Shown: piece by piece, positions 46,856 through 56,051 of the stretch
How the letters are laid out: every line of letters begins with the position of its first letter
Position numbering within the stretch: position 1 is the stretch's first letter
Assembly (NCBI RefSeq): GCF_030817215.1
Contig: NZ_JAUSZA010000001.1
Location: 4,748,501-4,812,500, forward strand
Source of the DNA: Paenibacillus sp. V4I3
GTDB lineage: Bacteria > Bacillota > Bacilli > Paenibacillales > NBRC-103111
Length of the DNA stretch: 64,000 nt
Direction of reading: 5' to 3'
The notes under the pieces: generated by a model
Database searches by the model: none
Seen by the model: the letters and a program-made list of their open reading frames with translations, nothing else
What the model was told of the DNA's origin: nothing
Translations under genes and position numbers: made by a program

Positions 46856-46989
46856 ATCTCGTAGAAATGCTTTTATTAGAGTATGAATCACTGATTTTGA
46901 CGTCCATATCTTGGTATAATTTCAGGTCCAAAAGCAAAAACTATATTGGATTTGAAGAATCAACCATACCTTAATAATGGAGGGATTTT

Positions 46990-47157
46990 ATGAGTAACAG
47001 CTTAGATGCAATCAAAGCCGATCAAGCAAACTTTCTGGACAAAACTGAGGATGAAGTAAAAGAGGTTGCTGCCACAACTGATGTGAATGAAGCGGTAGAA
47101 GCCATCACAGCTCATATTAACAAATACGATGAGCAAGAAGATGAGACAATTCAATAA
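46990..47157 (+). CDS. Small acidic protein (55 aa)
   Basis: ATG behind ATGGAGGG; product begins SNSLDAIKADQANFLDKTED and ends KYDEQEDETIQ. Strongly acidic, no Cys, helix-forming (DVNEAVEAITAHINKY). Not recognised. The good ribosome site, codon use and clean ends suggest a genuine gene. Confidence 0.55.
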   Translation: MSNSLDAIKADQANFLDKTEDEVKEVAATTDVNEAVEAITAHINKYDEQEDETIQ

Positions 47158-47295
47158 AGACTATTGATATCTCGGCCAAATGAACCTCAGGGCTTTATTG
47201 TTGATTGGCTGCTAGGAGATCCAACAGCATCCTTAGTTAAACTAACGATAAACGTTATTTCAATTTTCCCTAAGAAAAATCCAAAACATAAATGT

Positions 47296-47331
47296 AAAGC
47301 CTAGACTTCTCCCCGAAGGCTAGGCTTTTAT
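47296..47331 (+). terminator. Intrinsic terminator upstream of the DinB gene
   Basis: AAAGCCTAG pairs with CTAGGCTTT, with further ACTTC/GAAGG pairing, followed by TATTTATT. A repeat-like ACTAACGATAAACGTT lies before it (47241-47256). Confidence 0.8.
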
Positions 47332-47445
47332 TTATTCTTGCTCAGTGTTACTTAAAACCATTTTCTCTATAGTCATCGAGTATATGCTTATCATATACTT
47401 AATTGGAATTTAGATAAATTCCTTTATAAGAATGGAGTGAATGTA

Positions 47446-47922
47446 TTGCAAACCATGTTCCATTACAATTGGCAAGTCAGGGAAGATTGGTATCGGTGGT
47501 GTGAAGATATTTCACCAGAGGACTTACTTCGGGATAGAATCGGAGGGGCAGGGGGAATTTTGCGTACACTTTTCCATATCATTGACGTAGAGTGGAGCTG
47601 GATTCGATCTTTGCAAGGGAAGCAAGATTTCCAAGAAAACTTTGAAGTTTACAATAGACTGGAGATGGTCCGCAAGCTAGATGCTGAATTCCAAGAGGAG
47701 GTAAGACCATTTGTACGGAACTGGGAGGAGAAATTGGAAAAAAAGATCTTTACTGACATAAGGCCAGATGGTAGCAGCGCATCTTATGCATGGGGGGAAG
47801 TCATGCGTCATGTAATCGCCCATGAAATACACCATATCGGGCAACTGTCAGTTTGGGCGCGTGAAATCGGCAAAAGGCCCGTTTCTGCCAATTTGATCGG
47901 CCGAGGGCTATCCATTTCATAG
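47446..47922 (+). CDS. DinB-family protein
   Basis: 158 residues from TTG 47446 (GGAG 8 nt before it; the in-frame GTG at 47437 overlaps the ribosome site). Four-helix DinB fold: QTMFHYNWQVREDWYRW, LRTLFHIIDVEWSWI with the first metal His, and VIAHEIHHIGQLSVWAREIG with the His pair. These proteins are metal-dependent thiol transferases or stress proteins of mostly unknown substrate. Ends in a terminator. Confidence 0.88.
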   Translation: MQTMFHYNWQVREDWYRWCEDISPEDLLRDRIGGAGGILRTLFHIIDVEWSWIRSLQGKQDFQENFEVYNRLEMVRKLDAEFQEEVRPFVRNWEEKLEKKIFTDIRPDGSSASYAWGEVMRHVIAHEIHHIGQLSVWAREIGKRPVSANLIGRGLSIS

Positions 47923-47938
47923 AAACGAGTAGACTTCG

Positions 47939-47967
47939 GGAGCTGTCCGCGAGGGCAGCTCCTTTTT
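47939..47967 (+). terminator. Terminator after the DinB gene
   Basis: GGAGCTG pairs with CAGCTCC over a short loop, followed by TTTTTG. Confidence 0.85.
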
Positions 47968-48187
47968 GATGTTCATTGAAGTATCGGGCAGGATAGTTAA
48001 ATATAATTACCAAATAAACGGAAATTTTGTGTTAAATTATAGATGAAGTACATTTTTTTCAAAAAATATTATTTAATATCACGATTTGGGTGAGGTTGTG
48101 TATGACAGGTAATTAAAGAAAGGTTATGATCTAGTTAAATATTTTTTCTTTCGAAGATTCATTTGTAAAGATACAACCTCGAATATT

Positions 48188-48223
48188 AAACTCCCTTGTT
48201 CCGGACGGAACAAGGGAGTTTTT
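48188..48223 (-). terminator. Strong terminator of the GHL10 gene
   Basis: AAACTCCCTTGTTCC pairs with GGAACAAGGGAGTTT over a 4-6-nt loop. It lies 15 nt past the stop, with A/T runs on both sides. Confidence 0.9.
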
Positions 48224-48237
48224 AACTAGATTACGAT

Positions 48238-51200
48238 TTATTGCAGAGACGCCGCCAAACGGATCAAGACGTCAGCCTGTTGCATCGTCAGCCTTTTGCC
48301 GGTTTGTGCCTGCACTTCATTGATAAAAGCATCGTAATTACCGTGCTCAAGCTTTTTCACAAGCGAGTTCGTAACCCCGACTGCACCCGGTCCTGTCACA
48401 AATGTACGGGTTACGTTCGCAACGGAACTAATTGTCGTCTGCACCGTGTATGTAAACGATGCAGATGCTGCGTTGCCGGCGGCATCCTGAACGTCGATGG
48501 TCACGACATGCGAGCCAAGACCCAGCTCATAGGCCGGAGCATGCACAAGGTTCGCGGTGCACGGATTATAGACGAGGCCCGAAACCGTATCGGAAGCGGT
48601 ACATTTTATTTGAACGGTTTGGTCTACGGAGAAAGTGGTCCCGCCGCCCATTTGAATCACTGGGGCTGAACGGTCGATGCGAATTTCCATGCTTTTCGCT
48701 ATTTCCACGTTGCCGGCGGCATCCTCGGACCGGTAAAGAAGGGGGGTCACTCCGTCGGCCTCAACGGTAACAAGCCCGCCGTACGGCTGCCAGCTTACGC
48801 CGTTGTCGGTGCTGTATTGCGTGGAACTGACGCCGGTCAGGTCGTCTGTCGCCGTAAGCTTCACGGTCGCCTCCGAAACGTACCAGCCGTTATGCATCGT
48901 TCCTTCAACGGTTGCCGTCGTCACAGGTGCTGTCACATCAAGTACGTTCGTTATCGCAATCGCGTTGCTGGCCGCACTTTCGTTGTGGAGGCGGTCCACA
49001 GCGGTAATGAGATAAGTATACCGCGAGCCGTCAACGGCAGTCCGGTCGATGAACGATCCCTTCGCGCCCTCCTGCTTGCGGACGGTAGCGACGATCTTCG
49101 ACGCATCCTGCAAGCTTCCTGCCGTATTGCCCTCGAAACGGTAAACGACATAGTAGGCTGCGTCTGATAGACCATTCGCCCAAGTCAGCTCCACACCGGA
49201 TGGTTTGCGGAAGGCGGAAGCGAGAACAGGGGCGTTCGGGGCTTGATCGTCGAGCCAAGGCATCGCAGGGACAAGGGTAGGGTAGCGGTAGAGATCGGTT
49301 TTTAACCGGTCCGTAAAGCCCAGCGGATTCGCCGGCAGCCATTTGGCACTGAAGAAGATGCTTCCTTTGACGTTACCGAAATTGCGATTATAGCTTACTT
49401 GGTCCCGCATTTCGTTCGGGTTCAGCCAACCTGGATCATTTGAGCCGATGCGATAGGTGGCCTGGCCGCTATAGAGGTGAACGTTTTTGCCGGCAACCGC
49501 GCCGTTCCACCATTCGATCAGCTTGTCGTAGGCGGCCGGCGAATAGCCCATGTACCAATAGATTTGCGGTGCGATGTAATCGATCCACTGCTGGTCAACC
49601 CATTTTTTCGAGTCCGCATAGATGGCGTCGTAGCTGCTGAGACCGTTCGTATCGGAGCCTGCCGGATCTTCCCCTTTATTTTTCCAGATGCCGAACGGAC
49701 TGATACCGAATTTGACGTAGCTTTTCTCCTGCTTGATTCTGGTGCCTATCTCCTGTACGAACGAATTGACGTTGTTACGTCTCCAGTCCGCTTTGCTTGC
49801 AAAGCCCGTGCCGTATTTCTGAAAAGCATCCTGGTCGGGGAAGTCGACACCGCTGACCGGGTACGGATAGAAATAATCGTCAAAATGAACCGCGTCGATA
49901 TCATAATTTTTCACGACTTCCATAATGCCGTCCATGATGAATTGCTTCGCTTCCGGAATTCCCGGGTTGAAATACAACTTCCCGCCATACGAAACGACCC
50001 AGTCCGGATGCTGGCGTGCAGGGTGATCCGGCACCAGTTTGTCGAGACGATCCTGCAGGCTGATCCGGTACGGGTTGAACCAAGCGTGGAACTCCATATT
50101 TCGCTTATGCACTTCCTCCATCATGAACGCAAGCGGGTTATAGCCGGGATCCTTGCCCTGCACGCCCGTCAGCCATTCCGACCAAGGACCGAATTGGGAA
50201 GGGTAAAAGGAATCCGCAGTCGGCTTTACCTGCACGATGACAGCGTTGATCCCTGTAGTTTGCAGCTGCTCCAGAAGCTTTGTGAAATCGCGCTTTTGTT
50301 GCTCCTGGTCCGTTACGCTTTTGTTCGGCCAGTCTATATTGTCGACTGTAGCGATCCACGCTGCTCTGAGCTCGGACTTCGGAATGGTGGCCACTTTGTT
50401 CACCGTCAAGTAGAAATCACTCGTTTTCCCGCCATACGTCGCAGTAATCCGGGAGGTGCCGAATTTCAGCGCCGTAACAACACCGCTTACACCCACCGCA
50501 GCGACTGCCGGGTTGCTGCTCGTATACGTAACGCCGCTAGTCAGCTCGACTTGCTCCGTAAGCCATGTGTAGGTGCCAAGCACTTTCGCCTGCAAGGTAT
50601 CGCCAACCGTCATCGTATGGAGCTCAGTCAGCTTGATGCTCTGCAATATCGGTACAGGGGCGTTTACATTCAGCGTATAAGCTGTTGAGACGCCTTTATA
50701 GGACATTGTGATCGTTGTCGTTCCAGGTTTTACGGCTTTCACTAAGCCATCGGCATCGACGGTTGCAATATCAGGAGCACTGCTTTCAAATGTTGCTCCG
50801 CTCAGTACGGTAACGGGTTCGGTCATATCCGTGTACACTGCGTACAGGCGAATTTTATTCGTAGAGCCCGATTCCAGCTTCTCCAAGGAAGATTGCTCTA
50901 TTCTAGAAGGCACGGCTGCGCTCGTTGAGACGGTCAGCACGTAAGATGCTTCAGGAGCCGTCCCATAGGAGGCATAGATTGTCGCTGTGCCTGACTGCAG
51001 CGCCCGGACTGTGCCGTTTGCGTCGACGGTTACGACCTGCTCGTTGCTACTGCGGAAAGATAGCCCGCTTGTAACGGGGACCGGCTCCGCTGCGTTCTGG
51101 TAAGTCGCGAATACTTGCGCCTTCTTCGATTCCCCAACCTGAAGCAGAGGCAGATCCACTAAATCGAGCCCGTAAACAGTCGAATCCGTGTAAAACGCCG

Positions 51201-51828
51201 TCAACTGGTCAAAATAGAGCGCACCTTTGTTTTTGTTGTTGTCTTTTGTCTCCGCGACATAGATTTGATTAAGCTTGATCGGAGCTCTCAGCGAGCTCGG
51301 AACGGATACAGTGATGTACTTCCATCCGGTCCAGTTCAGCCCGTTGCTGGAGGTGAAGTCAAGCGCTGAGACAGTTCCCGCCGAATCTTTGACTTGAGCG
51401 CGCAGCCAATGGTTGTTGCCATCGCCGTACACCCAGAGGCCGAGTCTCTTCGGAAGTCCCTGCAGCGTTCTGCCCGTTGTACCGTCCGGATCCTTGAAGT
51501 TGACGTAAGCCGCCGACGTTCCGGTCGTACCGGTAAAATCGTAGGACAATTTAATAACATGATAGCCGTAATAAATCGTTTCAGGTCGTCCGATAAGTCC
51601 GATGCTTGCAGTCGCCCTCGCCGAGGACGAGAAGAGATTAGCCGTTTGCTCAAAGCCTTCCACACCGGCGGCAGCCTGAATGCCGGCTAACGCCTGCACA
51701 TCTGTGCTCAAAGCAGCCTCCGTGTCCGCGCTAGCAACGGGTACACCGAATATGATTGTGCTCAAGAACAATAATAAGACCATGGTAAAAGGGATTAATG
51801 CTGTGCGACTTTGAACAGATTTCTTCAA
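48238..51828 (-). CDS. Secreted GHL10 (DUF187) glycoside-hydrolase-like protein with Ig-like repeats
   Basis: 1196 residues from a TTG start behind GAAGGAAG. Signal peptide ending near VASADTEA; a beta-sandwich CBM-like domain about 60-215; three BIG2-type Ig repeats about 225-485; then a GHL10 TIM barrel about 488-860 (RAAWIATVDNIDWPNKS, NAVIVQVKPTADSFYPSQFG, AWFNPYRIS, AVHFDDYFYPYP, WIDYIAPQIYWYMGYSP); an FN3-like module; an Ig-like module (SVDQTVQIKCTASDTVSG); and a C-terminal FIMAH-like helical tail. The family probably hydrolyses cell-wall or plant polysaccharide; substrate unproven. The Asp pair in HFDDYFYP is the likely catalytic site. A perfect cre site lies in its leader. Confidence 0.88.
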   Translation of the reverse strand: MKKSVQSRTALIPFTMVLLLFLSTIIFGVPVASADTEAALSTDVQALAGIQAAAGVEGFEQTANLFSSSARATASIGLIGRPETIYYGYHVIKLSYDFTGTTGTSAAYVNFKDPDGTTGRTLQGLPKRLGLWVYGDGNNHWLRAQVKDSAGTVSALDFTSSNGLNWTGWKYITVSVPSSLRAPIKLNQIYVAETKDNNKNKGALYFDQLTAFYTDSTVYGLDLVDLPLLQVGESKKAQVFATYQNAAEPVPVTSGLSFRSSNEQVVTVDANGTVRALQSGTATIYASYGTAPEASYVLTVSTSAAVPSRIEQSSLEKLESGSTNKIRLYAVYTDMTEPVTVLSGATFESSAPDIATVDADGLVKAVKPGTTTITMSYKGVSTAYTLNVNAPVPILQSIKLTELHTMTVGDTLQAKVLGTYTWLTEQVELTSGVTYTSSNPAVAAVGVSGVVTALKFGTSRITATYGGKTSDFYLTVNKVATIPKSELRAAWIATVDNIDWPNKSVTDQEQQKRDFTKLLEQLQTTGINAVIVQVKPTADSFYPSQFGPWSEWLTGVQGKDPGYNPLAFMMEEVHKRNMEFHAWFNPYRISLQDRLDKLVPDHPARQHPDWVVSYGGKLYFNPGIPEAKQFIMDGIMEVVKNYDIDAVHFDDYFYPYPVSGVDFPDQDAFQKYGTGFASKADWRRNNVNSFVQEIGTRIKQEKSYVKFGISPFGIWKNKGEDPAGSDTNGLSSYDAIYADSKKWVDQQWIDYIAPQIYWYMGYSPAAYDKLIEWWNGAVAGKNVHLYSGQATYRIGSNDPGWLNPNEMRDQVSYNRNFGNVKGSIFFSAKWLPANPLGFTDRLKTDLYRYPTLVPAMPWLDDQAPNAPVLASAFRKPSGVELTWANGLSDAAYYVVYRFEGNTAGSLQDASKIVATVRKQEGAKGSFIDRTAVDGSRYTYLITAVDRLHNESAASNAIAITNVLDVTAPVTTATVEGTMHNGWYVSEATVKLTATDDLTGVSSTQYSTDNGVSWQPYGGLVTVEADGVTPLLYRSEDAAGNVEIAKSMEIRIDRSAPVIQMGGGTTFSVDQTVQIKCTASDTVSGLVYNPCTANLVHAPAYELGLGSHVVTIDVQDAAGNAASASFTYTVQTTISSVANVTRTFVTGPGAVGVTNSLVKKLEHGNYDAFINEVQAQTGKRLTMQQADVLIRLAASLQ

Positions 51829-51851
51829 TGGGATTCACTTCCTTCTCGTTA

Positions 51852-51865
51852 TGTATTCGCTTACA
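51852..51865 (-). promoter_or_regulatory. Perfect cre site in the leader of the GHL10 gene
   Basis: On the minus strand TGTAAGCGAATACA satisfies TGNAANCGNWNNCA at every fixed position. It lies 24 nt before the TTG start, between promoter and ribosome site, a classic roadblock position for CcpA. Confidence 0.6.
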
Positions 51866-52452
51866 TGAAAGCCGAATAAACGGTTGTCCTCCTTTCTTCT
51901 TTTCTCTTGGCAAATGTTATAAAAAATTTCGGCTGCTTTTAGCATACAAAATAATATTTCAACATTCAATAATATACATGAAATTTAATTTTATTTAACA
52001 AAGGTTTTTCTCGATGAGTTTAATCCGACTTTGTTGAAGTGTTGCATGGGGTGGCGGAAATAACGATCTTTGATCTTTTAAATGCAATTTTGACATTGAA
52101 AATAGTGTAGTTCAGTATTAGGTATGAAAATCTACAAATCCTTCGATTTCGTGAGTGAAGCAACGTCAAGATCAACGGGGTGCTGGAGGATCATCAGGTT
52201 CTGGCCCTTATCAATCCGTTCGGGGATATCTATTCAACTAACACAGAACGATAGCAATTAATAGTGTTTTTTGACAAGTCAAAATGTAATTGTAAATGAA
52301 CAAAAGAATGGATAGGGATTCAGATGTATTCTGAAAACTCTATCCATTCTTATTTTGCCAATAAAATGTCTAACATTGTATTCAATCGCTTATTTTTAAT
52401 GGCTATATTGGACTTCCTTTGAACTTGTATGTATCTTTTTTTGAAAGGTAAA
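51866..52452. other. Gene-free stretch with one repeat and a long-loop hairpin
   Basis: AT-rich. A repeat copy TTCAACTAACACAGAACGATAG is at 52232-52254. AAGAATGGATAG (52304-52315) pairs with CTATCCATTCTT (52340-52351) and may end transcription of the minus-strand gene that follows. A scrap around 52160-52250 reads VKINGVLEDHQVLALINPFG in one frame, but I cannot place it. Confidence 0.4.
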
Positions 52453-52650
52453 TTACTTATCCTTGGCCACTTTCATATCTTCCTCGAATGTTGTTGGATA
52501 ATCCAAAATAAAATACCCTTTTCCAATTCGCTCAATATCTTCGTTTGTAGCTGGCCTAACTACGAAAGCTCTATCCTTGATCCAGATGACCTCTTCACTC
52601 TCAGTACCAAGTAGATAGTCCTCAACCGTTGTATTTACAGCGTTTATCAT
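52453..52650 (-). CDS. Small hypothetical protein (65 aa)
   Basis: The start is the ATG at 52650, which has GAAGGAGTGAG before it; the frame stays open six codons further upstream. Product: INAVNTTVEDYLLGTESEEV, then IWIKDRAFVVRPATNEDIER. Acidic, cytosolic, no motif known to me. Downstream hairpin at 52304-52351. Confidence 0.6.
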   Translation of the reverse strand: MINAVNTTVEDYLLGTESEEVIWIKDRAFVVRPATNEDIERIGKGYFILDYPTTFEEDMKVAKDK

Positions 52651-52976
52651 AAACTCACTCCTTCTCATTAGTGGTCTGGGTCCCCATTATAACCCTCGCT
52701 GATTAATGCCAGATGAATAATAAATAACGTTTTATTACGGTTTTTAAACAATTACCCTTGCATACCTTTGGAGCTGTCTTTTTTTTTGCGAGCGCACAAT
52801 AGTTTTTGCTGTGAGAGCTGTTCGGTCTACTGGTGGTGAAGCCTTGTGAAGGCCCGACACGAGGACACCGGAAGTGTATGAAGTGACTTACGCAGGGAAC
52901 CTTAGTGAGTGAGGAAACAGATTTGCATAAGTAGTATAATGACATTTCAACTTTTGCCTAGAAAGGAATGATCAGG
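52651..52976. other. Intergenic stretch without a recognisable gene
   Basis: Contains a TATAAT-like -10 box at 52935-52940, about 35 nt before the SGNH hydrolase start. The frames across it are short or lack ribosome sites. Confidence 0.35.
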
Positions 52977-53744
52977 ATGATGCATAGCAGAATGAACTCG
53001 TGGAAGCTCGGTTTGGCGTTCTCCTTGATCTTCTCGCTTCCGCTACCTGTTTCGTCCTCCGGGAAGACGGACGAATCGATTCAAACGTTCTATCAGAGCT
53101 CCAAATCAGGTAAGCTCATCAACTTCGTCGGCGATAGTACGACAGAAGCGGCTCAGGGACTATATGAACAGCTGGCCGAGATCTATGGGGCTCCCGGAGG
53201 CGTTCTGGAAGGGGCACGAATCCGCAACCGCGGCTCCAGCGGCAATACGCTGCATCATTTTGTTAACCAAATCGCTACCCACGACAATACACTCGACAAT
53301 GTGATTCAAGACCAGGCAGACTTGTATGTCGTGTCATATGGGATCAACGACATTCGGGAAAGCAGCCCTACGCAGATTAAAGCCGATCTGAAGCTCGTCG
53401 TGGACAGGCTCTTGAAGGAAACTCACGGTGGGGTGCTGCTACGCATACCGAATCCATTCCTGTCAGTGAATCGCTGGAGCTATATTCATCTAGATATTGA
53501 GAACGCGCAGCTTTACTCCGATCAGCTTTGGGACGTGTACCATAGCTTCCGGGACTATGATCCGCGTGTCGATATTCTCGATGTCCCCAGCCTCGTGTTT
53601 GGACGTCAGGTTCGGCCGGAGCATCCGTTCATGCAGGATACAATCCATCCAAATGAAGCAGGCTACCGAGCGATCGCCGATGCGGTCGCTCAGAAAATAT
53701 CCGGCCAGCTGGTCAAGCCGAATTCAGAGGCTTTAAAATATTGA
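52977..53744 (+). CDS. Secreted SGNH/GDSL hydrolase
   Basis: 255 residues from ATG 52977; the earlier ATG directly abuts the AAAGGA site. Signal peptide ending near LPVSSSGKT. SGNH blocks: catalytic Ser in FVGDSTTEA, GSSGNT for the Gly/Asn of blocks II-III, VSYGINDIRES, and the Asp-His pair in DTIHPNEAGY. Likely an extracellular esterase removing acetyl or other acyl groups from polysaccharide, which would fit the lyases and glycosidases in this window; substrate is inferred only. Confidence 0.88.
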   Translation: MMHSRMNSWKLGLAFSLIFSLPLPVSSSGKTDESIQTFYQSSKSGKLINFVGDSTTEAAQGLYEQLAEIYGAPGGVLEGARIRNRGSSGNTLHHFVNQIATHDNTLDNVIQDQADLYVVSYGINDIRESSPTQIKADLKLVVDRLLKETHGGVLLRIPNPFLSVNRWSYIHLDIENAQLYSDQLWDVYHSFRDYDPRVDILDVPSLVFGRQVRPEHPFMQDTIHPNEAGYRAIADAVAQKISGQLVKPNSEALKY

Positions 53745-53921
53745 AGAGAAAAACATCGATATTTATTCTGATGTGTTATTACTTAGGAGAAAAGGTCTTT
53801 TTTCCGTCTCAGAGGAGAGGGATGGGGTAGCTAGAACAGAGAGAATATTTTTCATCATCCCTGCGGAAAAAATGGAACCTAACCGAATGCGAATTTGTCT
53901 ATTTCTATTGAGGTGATCATA

Positions 53922-53993
53922 TTGGACAGCGAGTATATGCAGTACATAACGGAAATGGCCCTTTTTACATTGGACAATTTAATGAAGGAGTAA
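53922..53993 (+). CDS. Possible microprotein (23 aa)
   Basis: TTG start behind TTGAGGTGATC; product DSEYMQYITEMALFTLDNLM plus KE, an amphipathic helix. Too short to judge. The surrounding 330-nt gap has no other gene. Confidence 0.2.
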   Translation: MDSEYMQYITEMALFTLDNLMKE

Positions 53994-54071
53994 GGGCAGT
54001 ATGTAACTCAACCTTTTGGTTTTAATAAATTGGATTATTTTGTATGATAGAAGTAAAAAAGAGGCTATGAT

Positions 54072-54632
54072 ATGAATCCGATTATGATTGATTTTCCAGA
54101 CGAGTTTTATACAGAACGACTAATGATTAGAATGCCAAAACCAGGGGATGGTAAGGTTGTAAGTGAGGCTGTCAATGCTTCAATTGAAGAGTTAAAGCCT
54201 TGGATGAAGTGGGCGCAGGCTCAGCATTCCGAATATGATTCAGAAGTTGGGATAAGAGAGGCATACATTAGGTTTTTACGCCGAGAGAACCTAAGACTAC
54301 TTGTATTTCTGAAGGATTCTGGGCAGTTTATAGCTTCTTCCAGCTTACATAACATTGACTGGGATGTACGCAAATTTGAAATAGGCTATTGGATTGATAC
54401 ACGTTATAGCGGAAAAGGGTATATGAATGAAGCAGTTCAGGGTATCTGTGATTTTGCATTTTATCATTTGAATGCTCGGAGATTGGAAATACGCTGTGAT
54501 ACTAAAAATACGAAAAGCAAGGCGATACCTGAACGGTTGAAGTTTAACCTCGAAGGTATTATTAAGAACGAAGACCTCTCAGTTGATGGAATTGAATTAA
54601 GGGATACATACATATTTGCAAAGATAAAATGA
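54072..54632 (+). CDS. GNAT acetyltransferase (RimJ/RimL type)
   Basis: 186 residues. TERLMIRMPKPGDGKVVSEA start, WDVRKFEIGYWIDTRYSGKG with the acetyl-CoA-binding loop region, and ARRLEIRCDTKNTKSKAIPE late motif are typical of ribosomal-protein/amino-acid N-acetyltransferases. Substrate unknown. Ribosome site AAAGAGG. A composite repeat follows about 40 nt after the stop. Confidence 0.9.
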   Translation: MNPIMIDFPDEFYTERLMIRMPKPGDGKVVSEAVNASIEELKPWMKWAQAQHSEYDSEVGIREAYIRFLRRENLRLLVFLKDSGQFIASSSLHNIDWDVRKFEIGYWIDTRYSGKGYMNEAVQGICDFAFYHLNARRLEIRCDTKNTKSKAIPERLKFNLEGIIKNEDLSVDGIELRDTYIFAKIK

Positions 54633-54671
54633 CATTTATAAACGATTACACAAAATTATTATGCGATATAT

Positions 54672-54760
54672 GGATTCAACTACCGGAAAACTATTGTTGA
54701 ACAAACTAAAGGCTGCCGCGTGCAGCCTTTAGTTCTAACAGGCAGATTAACTCCATAAAA
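54672..54760. repeat. Composite repeat: CTACCGG half plus AAAGGCTGC hairpin
   Basis: TTCAACTACCGGAAAACTATTGTTGAA, then ACTAAAGGCTGC/GCAGCCTTTAGT (54705-54733), then CTAACAGGCAGATTAACT. This is the fullest copy in the window and shows that the CTAACGG sequence and the GGCTGC hairpin are parts of one element. Confidence 0.7.
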
Positions 54761-55011
54761 ATCAAAAAGGAATACAATAGTTCAATTTTTAATTATTCAG
54801 ATAGAACTCTTTCAAAAATGTTACAGATTCGTCAATTATAATTCCAAAAAAACTTCATTCGTCTTAATCTTGTCACTTGTTTCTGGGCTACTTCAATCCA
54901 TTCAATAAAAGAGTTTTCTTATTAGACTCAGTCAGCTTTTCAAAAAACGTTCTTGCTACTTCATTTCTCTCCAATTCTTGGATCCCTAATGTTATAACTT
55001 TGGAGGTGGTA

Positions 55012-55506
55012 ATGCTGATTAATGTGAAGGAAGTATTACTTGATCAATTAGCCGCTTGTCATGATGATGAAAGTTGGTTTAAACCATCTAAAACGATTTT
55101 AAATGATGTATCTGTAAATGATGCAGTCTGGAAAGCAGATGACTATCCTCACTCCATCTGTGAGATTGCGAACCATCTCATTTTCTGGAATGAAAAGTGG
55201 CTAAATCGGTTTATTAACGATGATTTATTTGAAAAAAGTAATATAACGAACGATGAAACTTTTGAATTGGAACACTTGAAGCAGAATGAAGCAAGTTGGA
55301 ATGAGACCATTCGGAGGTTAAGTAATGGGTTTGTACAATGGCGAGAAGTTATTACGAACTGTGACGATTCTAAACTGGAAAAAAGAATACCGTCCTACTT
55401 CAATGCTCAGTGGTGGGGTGTGATATCAAATTTGTGTATCCATAACGCATACCATATTGGGCAGATGATGCTATTGAAAAAGCAAGTACAGAAATATCGA
55501 TTGTAA
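55012..55506 (+). CDS. DinB-superfamily protein
   Basis: 164 residues from ATG 55012 (TTGGAGGTGG before it; the longer upstream reading has no site). DDYPHSICEIANHLIFWNEK supplies the first His, and LCIHNAYHIGQMMLLKKQ the HxxxH pair of the four-helix DinB fold. Not closely similar to the DinB protein at 47446. Function unknown; probably metal-dependent. Confidence 0.82.
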   Translation: MLINVKEVLLDQLAACHDDESWFKPSKTILNDVSVNDAVWKADDYPHSICEIANHLIFWNEKWLNRFINDDLFEKSNITNDETFELEHLKQNEASWNETIRRLSNGFVQWREVITNCDDSKLEKRIPSYFNAQWWGVISNLCIHNAYHIGQMMLLKKQVQKYRL

Positions 55507-56051
55507 CGAGAAGTAAATCATATAAAGGCGTGGATTAAAGAGTTTGTTCAGCTAACGGTGAACAGGCTCAGGAATATGCGCCTCGATTGCTCATCCCAGA
55601 GGGGGAAAGCTCGGTGGGGAGCAGAAGTCTGACGGAACAAGCTACGCTTTTATTTTGGAGCAAAAAGGGAAGGGACCTGTTGTCATCGAGGATGTTTTTA
55701 TTCCACGATAGAGCCTGAGCAATAGCCCATCCATTGGATGGATGCGAAAACCCTCATTTATTCGTCTTACTATGGCGTTTACGCCTAGGAAATCACTGCG
55801 ATCCCCGGCTACCGCTATCTTACGACCTTACAAAAAAGAGGTCGACCAGAAAGATCTGGTGACCTCATAATACGAACGGGCAGAATTGTGTAGTGGAAAT
55901 AGTAAAGAAGATGCAGCTCATTCATTTTTAAAAAGGGTGGAGCGCCGAAATAAAGGGGTATTGGTTTCTTTAAAGAATTAGGAGATACGTTCGACGTCGT
56001 CATGGAAAGTGGGGAATTTGGTGCATATGTGTTAGATTGATTTGAAATATC
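55507..56051. other. Decayed stretch with gene scraps and a repeat
   Basis: A repeat copy GCTAACGGTGAACAGGCTC is at 55551-55569. One frame reads SDGTSYAFILEQKGKGPVVI to a stop near 55711, another MDAKTLIYSSYYGVYA near 55740-55787; both look like pieces of a lost surface protein, which I cannot name. AGGTC...GACCT forms a small hairpin near 55838-55866. No intact gene. Confidence 0.35.

Noticed and set aside
49477..50688. 403-codon open frame antisense to the GHL10 gene
   Set aside because: Arg/Pro-rich composition with no family motif; it mirrors a GC-rich real gene and has no ribosome site.
52703..52945. 80-codon minus-strand frame with Cys/Ser-rich start
   Set aside because: No ribosome site and covers the probable promoter of the SGNH gene.
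55815..56003. 62-codon minus-strand frame
   Set aside because: No ribosome site, lies in a decayed region, no motif.
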